This document shows, piece by piece, positions 1 through 4,972 of a DNA stretch of 5,601 nt (positions within the stretch are counted from its first letter, which is position 1; the number at the start of each line of letters is the position of its first letter). This DNA comes from an uncultured bacterium. Lineage in GTDB: Bacteria > Cyanobacteriota > Vampirovibrionia > Gastranaerophilales > Gastranaerophilaceae. The stretch covers positions 1-5,601 of the forward strand of contig USOK01000116.1 in NCBI GenBank assembly GCA_900556295.1, given 5' to 3'. Both the position numbers and the translations under genes were made by a program. Under the pieces are notes generated by a model that did no database searches, was not told the origin of the DNA, and saw nothing but the letters and a program-made list of their open reading frames with translations.

Positions 1-432
1 GTGTTTGAAGTTGTTCCACTGAAAAATAATATGGTTAAATTGAAATTGACAGAAAAAGAACTTGTTGATGCTCTGAAAACTAGTGCGAAATCCTTCAATG
101 ATCCAGGACACAAACCTGGTATAATTATGCCATCAGGGCTGAAATATACCGTTAGCAGGTCAGGAGAATTAAAAGCTGTAACGTTTATTGATAAAGATGG
201 AAAGGATGTTCCTATTGATATCAATAATCCAAGGACTGACAAGGTTTATACTGTTGCAACAGATGACTTTTTGGCATCAGGCGGAGACAATTTGTTAGAA
301 AATAAAGTCGAAAAAGGTGAGATTGACGAAAAATTTGACTACGATAAAGATAAATTGACTTGCGATTACGTCAAAAAACTAAACGCACCTATCGAATTAA
401 AAGATGATGGTAGAATTACAGTTGTTGACTAG
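1..432 (+). CDS. 5'-nucleotidase family protein, C-terminal domain (5' end outside window)
   Basis: This is the 143-residue tail of a UshA/YfkN-type 5'-nucleotidase, normally an exported metallo-enzyme that dephosphorylates nucleotides. Only the C-terminal substrate-binding domain is present. Visible hallmarks are the opening FEVVPLKNNMVKLKLTEKEL (residues 2-21, family pattern 'fPF.N.lv...ltG..l'), PSGLKYTV at 44-51, a 'KDGKDV' turn near 65-70, and YTVATDDFLASGGDN at 83-97. F90 in that last motif sits where UshA-type enzymes place an aromatic that stacks on the base. The N-terminal metallophosphatase domain must lie upstream. The GTG at position 1 is therefore an internal valine, not a start. 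The stop is TAG at 430-432. The gene converges with the sigma gene across 24 bp. The domain call is strong; the exact substrate (nucleotide, cyclic nucleotide or UDP-sugar) is not determinable here. Confidence 0.85.
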   Translation: MFEVVPLKNNMVKLKLTEKELVDALKTSAKSFNDPGHKPGIIMPSGLKYTVSRSGELKAVTFIDKDGKDVPIDINNPRTDKVYTVATDDFLASGGDNLLENKVEKGEIDEKFDYDKDKLTCDYVKKLNAPIELKDDGRITVVD

Positions 433-456
433 GTTTATAAATAGAAAAAGGAACTT

Positions 457-1119
457 CTAGTAGCCATATTGTTCGTGCTGATTTAAATACTCTTTAACGG
501 TGTTCAAAGAGGACTGAACAATACGTGTTACACGAGAAGGAGATAATCCAACCTGTTTGGCAATATCTTTAACTTGCATGTTTCTGTAAAATCTGTATTC
601 TACAACAGTTCTCTCTTTGGGCGGAAGTTTTGCGATTGCAGCTCTAATCATTCGACCCATTTCAGTAATTTCTGCATTCTCATCGGGCTGAGCATGCGGG
701 TCTTTTAAAAAGTCAAAAGGAGAGTCATTATCACTCGCAGCAGCAGCTAAACCGTCAATTGACAAAATAGTTTCGTAAACAGCTTCACGAACTTTTGCCT
801 TTTGCATATCCATGCCTTCTACAGCTTCTTCCGGATCAACTTCTTCATCGGATTTGTGTTTTAAAGAGTACCATTTATATCTAATTCTAAGTTCATTTCT
901 AATAGCCCATCTTACGGCAGTTGCAATGTACGCCGCATTATATCTGTCAAGCTGTTCTGGGGTTTTGTTTTTAATTAAAACTTGAACTGCCAAAATCCCG
1001 ATAGAAACTAATTCCTCATAATCCACCATGTGCTGAGGTATCCGTCTGTGCTCGACTTTGGCAACTTTTTGAACTATATCTATATATTCTTGTAATTTAT
1101 TTTTATTTTGCATAACCAT
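457..1119 (-). CDS. RNA polymerase sigma-70 family factor, FliA/sigma-28-like
   Basis: This 220-residue sigma factor would direct RNA polymerase to a specialised promoter set. Region 2 spans about residues 10-82: MVDYEELVSIGILAV at 31-45 matches the 'eDLvq.G..gL' core-binding helix, and RWAIRNELR at 70-78 resembles FliA 'RIRGAxLDELR'. Region 4 spans about 163-212: LPPKERTVVEYRFYRN, then the helix-turn-helix VKDIAKQVGLSPSRVTRI at 183-200. There is no region 1. Region 3 (about 85-150) is divergent, with an Ala-rich stretch at 125-128. Size and order fit FliA/WhiG rather than a housekeeping or ECF factor. It lies 27 bp downstream of flhB on the same strand, which supports a flagellar role; that role is inferred. 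The start is either 1119 (MVMQ...) or the second ATG at 1113. An in-frame TAG lies 18 nt upstream of the 1119 ATG, and neither ATG has a clear Shine-Dalgarno. A sporulation-type or general stress sigma is the alternative. Confidence 0.85.
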   Translation of the reverse strand: MVMQNKNKLQEYIDIVQKVAKVEHRRIPQHMVDYEELVSIGILAVQVLIKNKTPEQLDRYNAAYIATAVRWAIRNELRIRYKWYSLKHKSDEEVDPEEAVEGMDMQKAKVREAVYETILSIDGLAAAASDNDSPFDFLKDPHAQPDENAEITEMGRMIRAAIAKLPPKERTVVEYRFYRNMQVKDIAKQVGLSPSRVTRIVQSSLNTVKEYLNQHEQYGY

Positions 1120-1120
1120 G

Positions 1121-1126
1121 ATTATA
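1121..1126 (-). promoter_or_regulatory. possible -10 box immediately before the sigma gene
   Basis: A perfect TATAAT hexamer on the minus strand ends 1 nt before the ATG at 1119 and 7 nt before the in-frame ATG at 1113. If it is used, transcription would begin about at the second ATG and give a leaderless message. No recognisable -35 or TGn extension accompanies it, and it lies in a 27-bp gap inside a probable operon. Chance occurrence in AT-rich DNA is therefore quite possible. Confidence 0.3.
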
Positions 1127-1146
1127 GACTTATTCTAGCATAGAAT

Positions 1147-2223
1147 TTATTTCATTGTACCTTTATTTGATGTATTTTTCAACTTGTATACAAAAAGCAG
1201 AATTTCTGCAATCGCTTTGTATAATTCTGGCGGTATTTGCTGGTTAAGGTCAACCATTTTGTAAAGGGCACGGGCAACAGGCGCATTTTCAATAACAGGA
1301 ATTTGGTGTTCTCGTGCAATTTTGATAATTTTCTTGGCAATAAGTTCTGTTCCTTTGGCGATAAGCATTGGAGAAGCCATTTCTTCTGCTTTGTATTTTA
1401 GTGCACAAGCAATGTGTGTCGGATTTGTTACGACAAAATCTGCATCCGGAACTGCGTCCATCATACCTTTTTGTAACATTTGCATACGGCGTTGACGTAA
1501 TGCTGCTTTTACGTTTGGGTCACCTTCTGTATTTTTATATTCATCTTTAATTTCTTTAAAAGACATTTTTTGATCTTTTAAAAACTTCCATTTTGTAACC
1601 CCGTAATCGGCAGCTGATATAACTAAAAAAGCAATACAAGCTTTAAAAATAAAGTCTGTGATTAATTTGCCGAACTCAATCATTACGGCAAAATTATTGT
1701 CGATCGCTGCAAGCATAAGAATATTTTCAATATGTTGCATATAAACACTCCAGCCAATGTAACCAAGCAAAACAACTTTCAAAATGTTTTTAAATAATTC
1801 AAATAGGGTTTTTATTGACATAATGTTTTTGAAATATTTTGTCGGGTTTAATTTGTCCAATTTAGGCATAAGAGGTGCAGTTGCAACAAGTGGCCCAACC
1901 TGAATAAAGTCTGCCATAATTGCAATAAACCAAGCGACAAAAAGCACTGGACCTATAATAAGTGCTGCACATTTGATTGTAATCGTAAAGATATATGTCA
2001 TGCCGACTTGGTCAATGTGTGCATTAGGAATTTGTTCATATAACAGCGTGTAAAGTTGGACAATTTGATCCCAAATAAATGGAGCAAGTCCAAAGATTAC
2101 AGAAAATAGAATAAGCAAAGATATAGCGGTTGAAAAATCTTTTGATTTAACAACCTGTCCTTCTTTTCTGGCCTGCTCGAGTTTTCTCGGTGTGGCATCA
2201 AACTGTTTGTCTTCATCACCCAT
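1147..2223 (-). CDS. flhB: flagellar type III export apparatus switch protein FlhB
   Basis: FlhB is an inner-membrane component of the flagellar type III export gate. Its cytoplasmic domain autocleaves to switch substrate class from rod/hook to filament. The 358 residues compare with about 350-385 in the family. The N-terminus carries the FlhB signature ATPRKLEQARKEGQVVKS (10-27). Four hydrophobic segments lie at about 31-51, 78-103, 142-162 and 187-207. The cytoplasmic linker contains SFKEIKDEYKNTEGDP (221-236). The autocleavage motif NPTH is intact at 267-270, with cleavage expected between N267 and P268. The C-terminal part, IENAPVARALYKMV (311-324) and IPPELYKAIAEIL (330-342), is flagellar FlhB-like rather than virulence SctU-like. 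The ATG at 2223 has AAGGA 7 nt upstream. It is the first gene of a probable flhB-sigma transcript. Confidence 0.95.
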   Translation of the reverse strand: MGDEDKQFDATPRKLEQARKEGQVVKSKDFSTAISLLILFSVIFGLAPFIWDQIVQLYTLLYEQIPNAHIDQVGMTYIFTITIKCAALIIGPVLFVAWFIAIMADFIQVGPLVATAPLMPKLDKLNPTKYFKNIMSIKTLFELFKNILKVVLLGYIGWSVYMQHIENILMLAAIDNNFAVMIEFGKLITDFIFKACIAFLVISAADYGVTKWKFLKDQKMSFKEIKDEYKNTEGDPNVKAALRQRRMQMLQKGMMDAVPDADFVVTNPTHIACALKYKAEEMASPMLIAKGTELIAKKIIKIAREHQIPVIENAPVARALYKMVDLNQQIPPELYKAIAEILLFVYKLKNTSNKGTMK

Positions 2224-2242
2224 ATTCTATTCCTTAATGAAT

Positions 2243-2251
2243 ATTATAGCA
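2243..2251 (-). promoter_or_regulatory. extended -10 promoter for flhB
   Basis: The minus strand reads TGCTATAAT, a perfect extended -10 (TGnTATAAT). It ends 19 nt before the flhB ATG. The predicted start of transcription (about 2236) falls just before the AAGGA ribosome site at 2235-2231, giving a leader of only about 13 nt. No good -35 is seen, as is usual for extended -10 promoters. It would separate flhB-sigma transcription from deoC. Confidence 0.55.
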
Positions 2252-2266
2252 TGGGCAAAAATATTT

Positions 2267-2296
2267 GATGTAATGATGCCAATAGGCATAGATGTA
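2267..2296. repeat. small palindrome flanked by direct hexamers between deoC and flhB
   Basis: ATGCC (2276-2280) and GGCAT (2285-2289) form a perfect 5-bp inverted repeat with a 4-nt loop. GATGTA hexamers flank it at 2267-2272 and 2291-2296. It lies about 28 bp upstream of the flhB -10, where an operator could sit. It could also be a weak hairpin at the deoC 3' end, but no T-tract follows it on the minus strand, so an intrinsic terminator is not supported. Chance is a real alternative. Confidence 0.25.
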
Positions 2297-2319
2297 TAAT
2301 TTGTATGTGTTTTCTATAT

Positions 2320-2970
2320 TTATGCAACGATTTTTACGCCTGAACTCGTACCTAACCTTTCGGCGCCTGCTTCAAGCATCTTAAGTGCTGCTTCTTTATC
2401 TCTAATTCCGCCTGATGCTTTTACTTTCAAACCGTATGGTGAAACTGTTTCGTACATTAATTTAACATCTTCTGCTTTTGCTCCAACTCCGCCTTTTACA
2501 AAGCCGGTTGATGTTTTTACGAAATCGGCTTTTGCTTCAATGCAAAGTTCGCAAGCTTTTTTTATTTCGTCTTTTTCTAACAAATCTGTTTCTAAAATAA
2601 CTTTTAAAGGTTTGTCTTGGCAAGCTGCTTTTACTGCTTTTATGTCATTTACCACAAAGTTGTAATCTTTATTTTTCATTGCTGTAACATTAATTACCAT
2701 ATCAATTTCGTCTGCACCGTCCTCAACTGCTTTTGAAGTTTCAAATGCTTTAACATCGCTTCTGTTAGCCCCTAGAGGGAATCCGATTACTGTAACAACT
2801 TTTACATCACTGTCTTTTAGGTGTTCTTTAGCTAGTTTTACATAAGCAGGATTAATGCAAACTCCTAAAAATTGGTGTTCTTTTGCTTCGTTAAATAGTT
2901 TTATAAAATCTTCTAATTTCGCATCTTGTTTTAATAATGTGTGTTCAATGTGTTTGTTTAAGTTTTTCAT
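2320..2970 (-). CDS. deoC: deoxyribose-phosphate aldolase DeoC
   Basis: DeoC (EC 4.1.2.4) is a cytoplasmic class I aldolase. It splits 2-deoxy-D-ribose 5-phosphate into glyceraldehyde 3-phosphate and acetaldehyde, the last step of deoxynucleoside catabolism. The 216 residues match the short bacterial form (about 210-225) and cover a whole TIM barrel. Key elements are all present: the N-terminal IEHTLLK (8-14), VCINPAYV (37-44), VIGFPLGAN (61-69), EIDMVIN with D90, ILETDLL (125-131), the Schiff-base lysine K152 in KTSTGF, and the second active-site lysine K184 in VKASGGIR. The C-terminus GTSSG (207-211) fits the phosphate-binding loop. The ATG at 2970 has AAGGGG 5 nt upstream. No other deo gene (deoA, deoB, deoD, cdd) is in view, so it stands apart from a classical deo operon. 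It diverges from the SulP gene across 52 bp. Confidence 0.95.
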   Translation of the reverse strand: MKNLNKHIEHTLLKQDAKLEDFIKLFNEAKEHQFLGVCINPAYVKLAKEHLKDSDVKVVTVIGFPLGANRSDVKAFETSKAVEDGADEIDMVINVTAMKNKDYNFVVNDIKAVKAACQDKPLKVILETDLLEKDEIKKACELCIEAKADFVKTSTGFVKGGVGAKAEDVKLMYETVSPYGLKVKASGGIRDKEAALKMLEAGAERLGTSSGVKIVA

Positions 2971-2975
2971 AATTT

Positions 2976-2999
2976 CCCCTTTTTTACTTGATTATAACA
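2976..2999 (-). promoter_or_regulatory. deoC extended -10 promoter and ribosome binding site
   Basis: The minus strand has TGTTATAAT (2999-2991), a perfect extended -10 ending 20 nt before the deoC ATG, and AAGGGG (2981-2976) 5 nt before it. The predicted leader is about 14 nt. The -10 hexamer overlaps the -35 of the opposing SulP promoter, so the two polymerases could not occupy the region together. Confidence 0.55.
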
Positions 3000-3016
3000 T
3001 AAAGTTTATTTATAAT
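2988..3016 (+). promoter_or_regulatory. SulP gene promoter, predicted to give a leaderless transcript
   Basis: TTGATT (2988-2993; 4 of 6 with TTGACA) and a perfect TATAAT (3011-3016) are separated by exactly 17 bp. Six bases after the -10 comes the ATG at 3023, so the first transcribed base should be at or next to the start codon. Consistent with this, no Shine-Dalgarno is visible before the ATG. The -35 half overlaps the deoC -10 on the opposite strand. Confidence 0.6.
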
Positions 3017-3022
3017 TGCCCT

Positions 3023-4654
3023 ATGATTTTAAAAGGAAAATTACAAGTTTTTGCAGGCGATGTATTAGGTGGGTTAAATGCGTCAATAATTACTTTACCG
3101 CAAGCTTTGGCCTTTGGGGTTGCAACCGGTTTTGGTGCAAGTGCAGGTATTTGGGGCGCAATAATCCTTTGTTTTATAGCAGGTGTTTTAGGAACTAAAA
3201 TTCCTATGATATCTGGGGTTACAGGACCTGTTGCTATAGTTACTGCTTCTGTAATGCATGCCTTAAATCAAAATGTAGATGCAGTAATTTTTATAATGTT
3301 TATGGCTGGAGTTTTGCAGATTTTGTTGTCTCTAACAAAGTTGCCGGAGGTGGTGAAATATGTACCATATCCTGTTATTTCTGGGTTTATGAATGGTGTT
3401 GGCGTAATTATTATAATAATGCAGTTAAATCCACTTTTAGGGCTTTCGCCATGCTCAAATACGATTGAAAGTTTAGAAACCATTTTTAAATCCTTTGCTT
3501 CTCTCAATCCACAAGCTTTTGCGATAGGGGCTTTAGCTTTGTTAATTGTTTTTGGTATCCCGAAAAAATGGAATAAATATGTTCCTTCGCAAATATTAGC
3601 ACTGATTATTTGTACATTTATTTCTATAAGGTTTGGATTGAATGTCGCGAAAATCTCTAATGTATCAGTATCTTTGCCAAGTGTACATCTCCCGCATACA
3701 ACTTTACATGATTTTGTAGCATATTTTCATTATTCAATAATTTTGGCAATTATTTTTTCATCAGAAAGTTTACTAACAGGTTTGGTTTGTAGTTCTGTTA
3801 CAAAAGTACAAGTGCCTCCTAAAAGGCTTTTATCGGCGCAGGGAGTAGGAAATATTTGCTGTGCATTAACAGGTAATCTTGCTGGATCTGCAGCAACAAT
3901 GAGGACAGTCGCTGCATTAAAAACAGGTGCTACAACAAGATTTGCGGCAGTTATAACTTCTTTGATATTGATATTGCTGATTTATCAATTTTCAGGTTTT
4001 GTTGCTGAAATTCCGTTGGCTGTTTTGGCAGGAATTTTAATAAAAATTGGCTATGATATTATTGATACGAAATTTCTAAAAGTAATTAAGCTGGCGCCTA
4101 AAGATGATTTATACGTTTTAGGTTTGGTTTTTTTACTGACAGTTTTTTATAACTTAATTGTTGCAGTAGGAGCGGGAATTACTCTTTCTGCATTGCTTTA
4201 TGCCAAAAGAGTTGCAGATAAAGCAAAACTTGTCGATAAAATCGTTTATGACAAAGACGTAATGAAGTTGGAAAAGGTTTTGGAACATGATTCTCATCAC
4301 AAAATAAGAGTTGTACATATCAGTGGAGCATTTTTCTTCGGTTCTGCAACTCAAATTATTTCGCAGTTTGATGAATTTTTAGGAACTCGTTATTTAATTA
4401 TTGTTTATGACGGAGACGACACTCTTGATATTTCAGCAATTTTTGCATTGGAAGATATTATTTTACGCTTAAAATCTCAACATATTAAAGTTTTAATGGT
4501 AATTAGCAGTGAACTTGTAAAAGAACAGTTAGAAAAATATGGTATACCCCAACAAGTTAAAGGTATATATTCCTCAGAGCTGGATGCGATAAATCATGCA
4601 AAAGCACTGTTTAAAAAGAAAGTTAAGAAGAAGTTCTTTTATAAGAAAGGATAA
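3023..4654 (+). CDS. SulP/SLC26-family anion transporter with STAS domain, BicA-like
   Basis: This 543-residue inner-membrane transporter comprises a SulP transport domain (about 1-400), a cytoplasmic STAS domain (about 425-525) and a very basic tail (KKKVKKKFFYKKG, 531-543). Diagnostic segments are GDVLGGLNASIITLPQALAF (12-31), GVTGPVAIVTA (65-75), PYPVISGFMNGVG (115-127), SSESLLTG (246-253), NLAGSAATMRTVAALKTGA (285-303) and EIPLAVLAGILIKIGYDIID (329-348). These resemble, from memory, the cyanobacterial Na+/bicarbonate symporter BicA more than sulfate or dicarboxylate members. In SSESLLTG, E248 stands where BicA has its ion-binding aspartate, and T252 keeps the nearby threonine. The STAS domain carries DTLDISAIFALEDII at 466-480. 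I chose the ATG at 3023: the frame stays open upstream to 2855, but that extension lies antisense to deoC and precedes the conserved N-terminus. Substrate is inferred: bicarbonate is likeliest, sulfate or another anion possible. Confidence 0.9.
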   Translation: MILKGKLQVFAGDVLGGLNASIITLPQALAFGVATGFGASAGIWGAIILCFIAGVLGTKIPMISGVTGPVAIVTASVMHALNQNVDAVIFIMFMAGVLQILLSLTKLPEVVKYVPYPVISGFMNGVGVIIIIMQLNPLLGLSPCSNTIESLETIFKSFASLNPQAFAIGALALLIVFGIPKKWNKYVPSQILALIICTFISIRFGLNVAKISNVSVSLPSVHLPHTTLHDFVAYFHYSIILAIIFSSESLLTGLVCSSVTKVQVPPKRLLSAQGVGNICCALTGNLAGSAATMRTVAALKTGATTRFAAVITSLILILLIYQFSGFVAEIPLAVLAGILIKIGYDIIDTKFLKVIKLAPKDDLYVLGLVFLLTVFYNLIVAVGAGITLSALLYAKRVADKAKLVDKIVYDKDVMKLEKVLEHDSHHKIRVVHISGAFFFGSATQIISQFDEFLGTRYLIIVYDGDDTLDISAIFALEDIILRLKSQHIKVLMVISSELVKEQLEKYGIPQQVKGIYSSELDAINHAKALFKKKVKKKFFYKKG

Positions 4655-4707
4655 ATATGAAAAATTTTGATTTTAAAAGAGCCATCGGGTGGGGGCAACA
4701 TTTTTAA
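4646..4707 (+). other. 16-codon open frame with its own ribosome site, possible truncated gene start
   Basis: Two bases after the transporter stop, an ATG at 4657 opens a 16-codon frame ending in TAA at 4705-4707. The peptide is MKNFDFKRAIGWGQHF. AAAGGA at 4646-4651 sits 5 nt upstream, a spacing as good as that of the real genes here, so it could be translationally coupled to the transporter. The frame ends where the hairpin-rich segment begins. It may be the surviving start of a gene interrupted by that segment, a true micropeptide, or chance. No family is recognised. Confidence 0.3.
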
Positions 4708-4775
4708 TCTCGCCCCTTGAGGGAGAGAAGAAATTTCTTAGCGAATTATATGAGCTTAGAAATTTCAGAGAGGGG
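4691..4775. repeat. palindromic hairpin cluster, candidate dispersed repeat or MITE-like element
   Basis: Two strong inverted repeats lie back to back. TCTCGCCC (4708-4715) pairs with GGGAGAGA (4721-4728) around a 5-nt loop with one mismatch. AAATTTCTTAGC (4731-4742) pairs with GCTTAGAAATTT (4754-4765) around an 11-nt loop with one mismatch. The C-run at 4713-4716 also has alternative partners: GGGGC at 4692-4696, and AGGGG at 4771-4775 (pairing CCCCT 4713-4717). The patch of G and C runs contrasts with the AT-rich surroundings. No transposase or target-site duplication was seen, so its boundaries are approximate. A structured RNA is the main alternative. Confidence 0.5.
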
Positions 4776-4776
4776 T

Positions 4777-4929
4777 GTAACTTGAAGTGTAGTTACCGTA
4801 ATAGTAATCCCGACTTACAGTAGTTTCTCAAAATAGCTACTATTCAGGGAAATCTATTCACAACTTACTATTCAATATTCCGCAGAGAATTAAGTTATAA
4901 AACTTAATAAATGGAGCAATTTCTAGCTC
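4777..4929. repeat. further inverted repeats and a 14-bp-spaced heptamer in the gap before the ART-like gene
   Basis: This stretch has no convincing reading frame but much symmetry. GTAAC/GTTAC pair at 4777-4781 and 4792-4796. AGTAG/CTACT pair at 4819-4823 and 4837-4841. A perfect 8-bp stem ATTAAGTT/AACTTAAT with a 4-nt loop lies at 4889-4908. GAGC/GCTC pair at 4914-4917 and 4926-4929. AATAGTAA (4800-4807) can also pair at longer range with TTACTATT (4865-4872). The heptamer CTATTCA occurs at 4840, 4854 and 4868, exactly 14 bp apart. None of the hairpins is followed by a T-tract. Whether this is one structured RNA, regulatory DNA or repeat debris cannot be decided from sequence alone. Confidence 0.35.
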
Positions 4930-4960
4930 GCAAAATCTTTTATATAAATATGGGGAATAT

Positions 4961-4965
4961 AAGGA
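4961..4965 (+). promoter_or_regulatory. ribosome binding site of the ART-like gene
   Basis: AAGGA ends 7 nt before the ATG at 4973, the same sequence and spacing as at flhB, and fixes that start. A TATAAA at 4943-4948 could be a -10, but no -35 is recognisable at the right distance. Confidence 0.6.
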
Positions 4966-4972
4966 TATTTGT

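Noticed and set aside
1..3. GTG at the first base as a start codon
   Set aside because: The encoded residues fall in the middle of a conserved 5'-nucleotidase C-terminal domain, which requires an upstream phosphatase domain. The frame is simply cut by the window edge.
442..459. TAGAA/TTCTA inverted repeat as a bidirectional terminator for the convergent genes
   Set aside because: Only a 5-bp AT-rich stem with an 8-nt loop and no T-tract on either strand; too weak to call.
1368..1550. 60-codon plus-strand open frame inside flhB
   Set aside because: It lies antisense to the conserved FlhB cytoplasmic domain, has no family signature and no reason to be coding.
2855..3022. 56-residue N-terminal extension of the SulP transporter
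   Set aside because: It is antisense to the start of deoC and crosses both promoters. The family's conserved N-terminus begins right after the ATG at 3023.
3016..3198. 60-codon plus-strand open frame overlapping the transporter start
   Set aside because: It overlaps the SulP N-terminal coding region in another frame, and its composition is an out-of-frame reading of conserved codons.
3268..3507. 79-codon minus-strand open frame inside the transporter
   Set aside because: It is antisense to SulP membrane segments, with no domain and no ribosome site of note.
4154..4354. 66-codon minus-strand open frame inside the transporter
   Set aside because: It is antisense to the end of the transport domain and the start of STAS. 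The SulP reading is clearly the coding one.
4681..4705. GCC...GGC followed by TTTTT as an intrinsic terminator of the transporter
   Set aside because: The best stem is only 3 bp before mismatches and is separated from the T-run; not a credible terminator.
4713..4823. Open reading through the repeat (SPLEGEKKFLSELYELRNF...)
   Set aside because: It has no start codon with a ribosome site and ends at a TAG after a short run. The reading is explained by palindromic repeat sequence, not by a gene.
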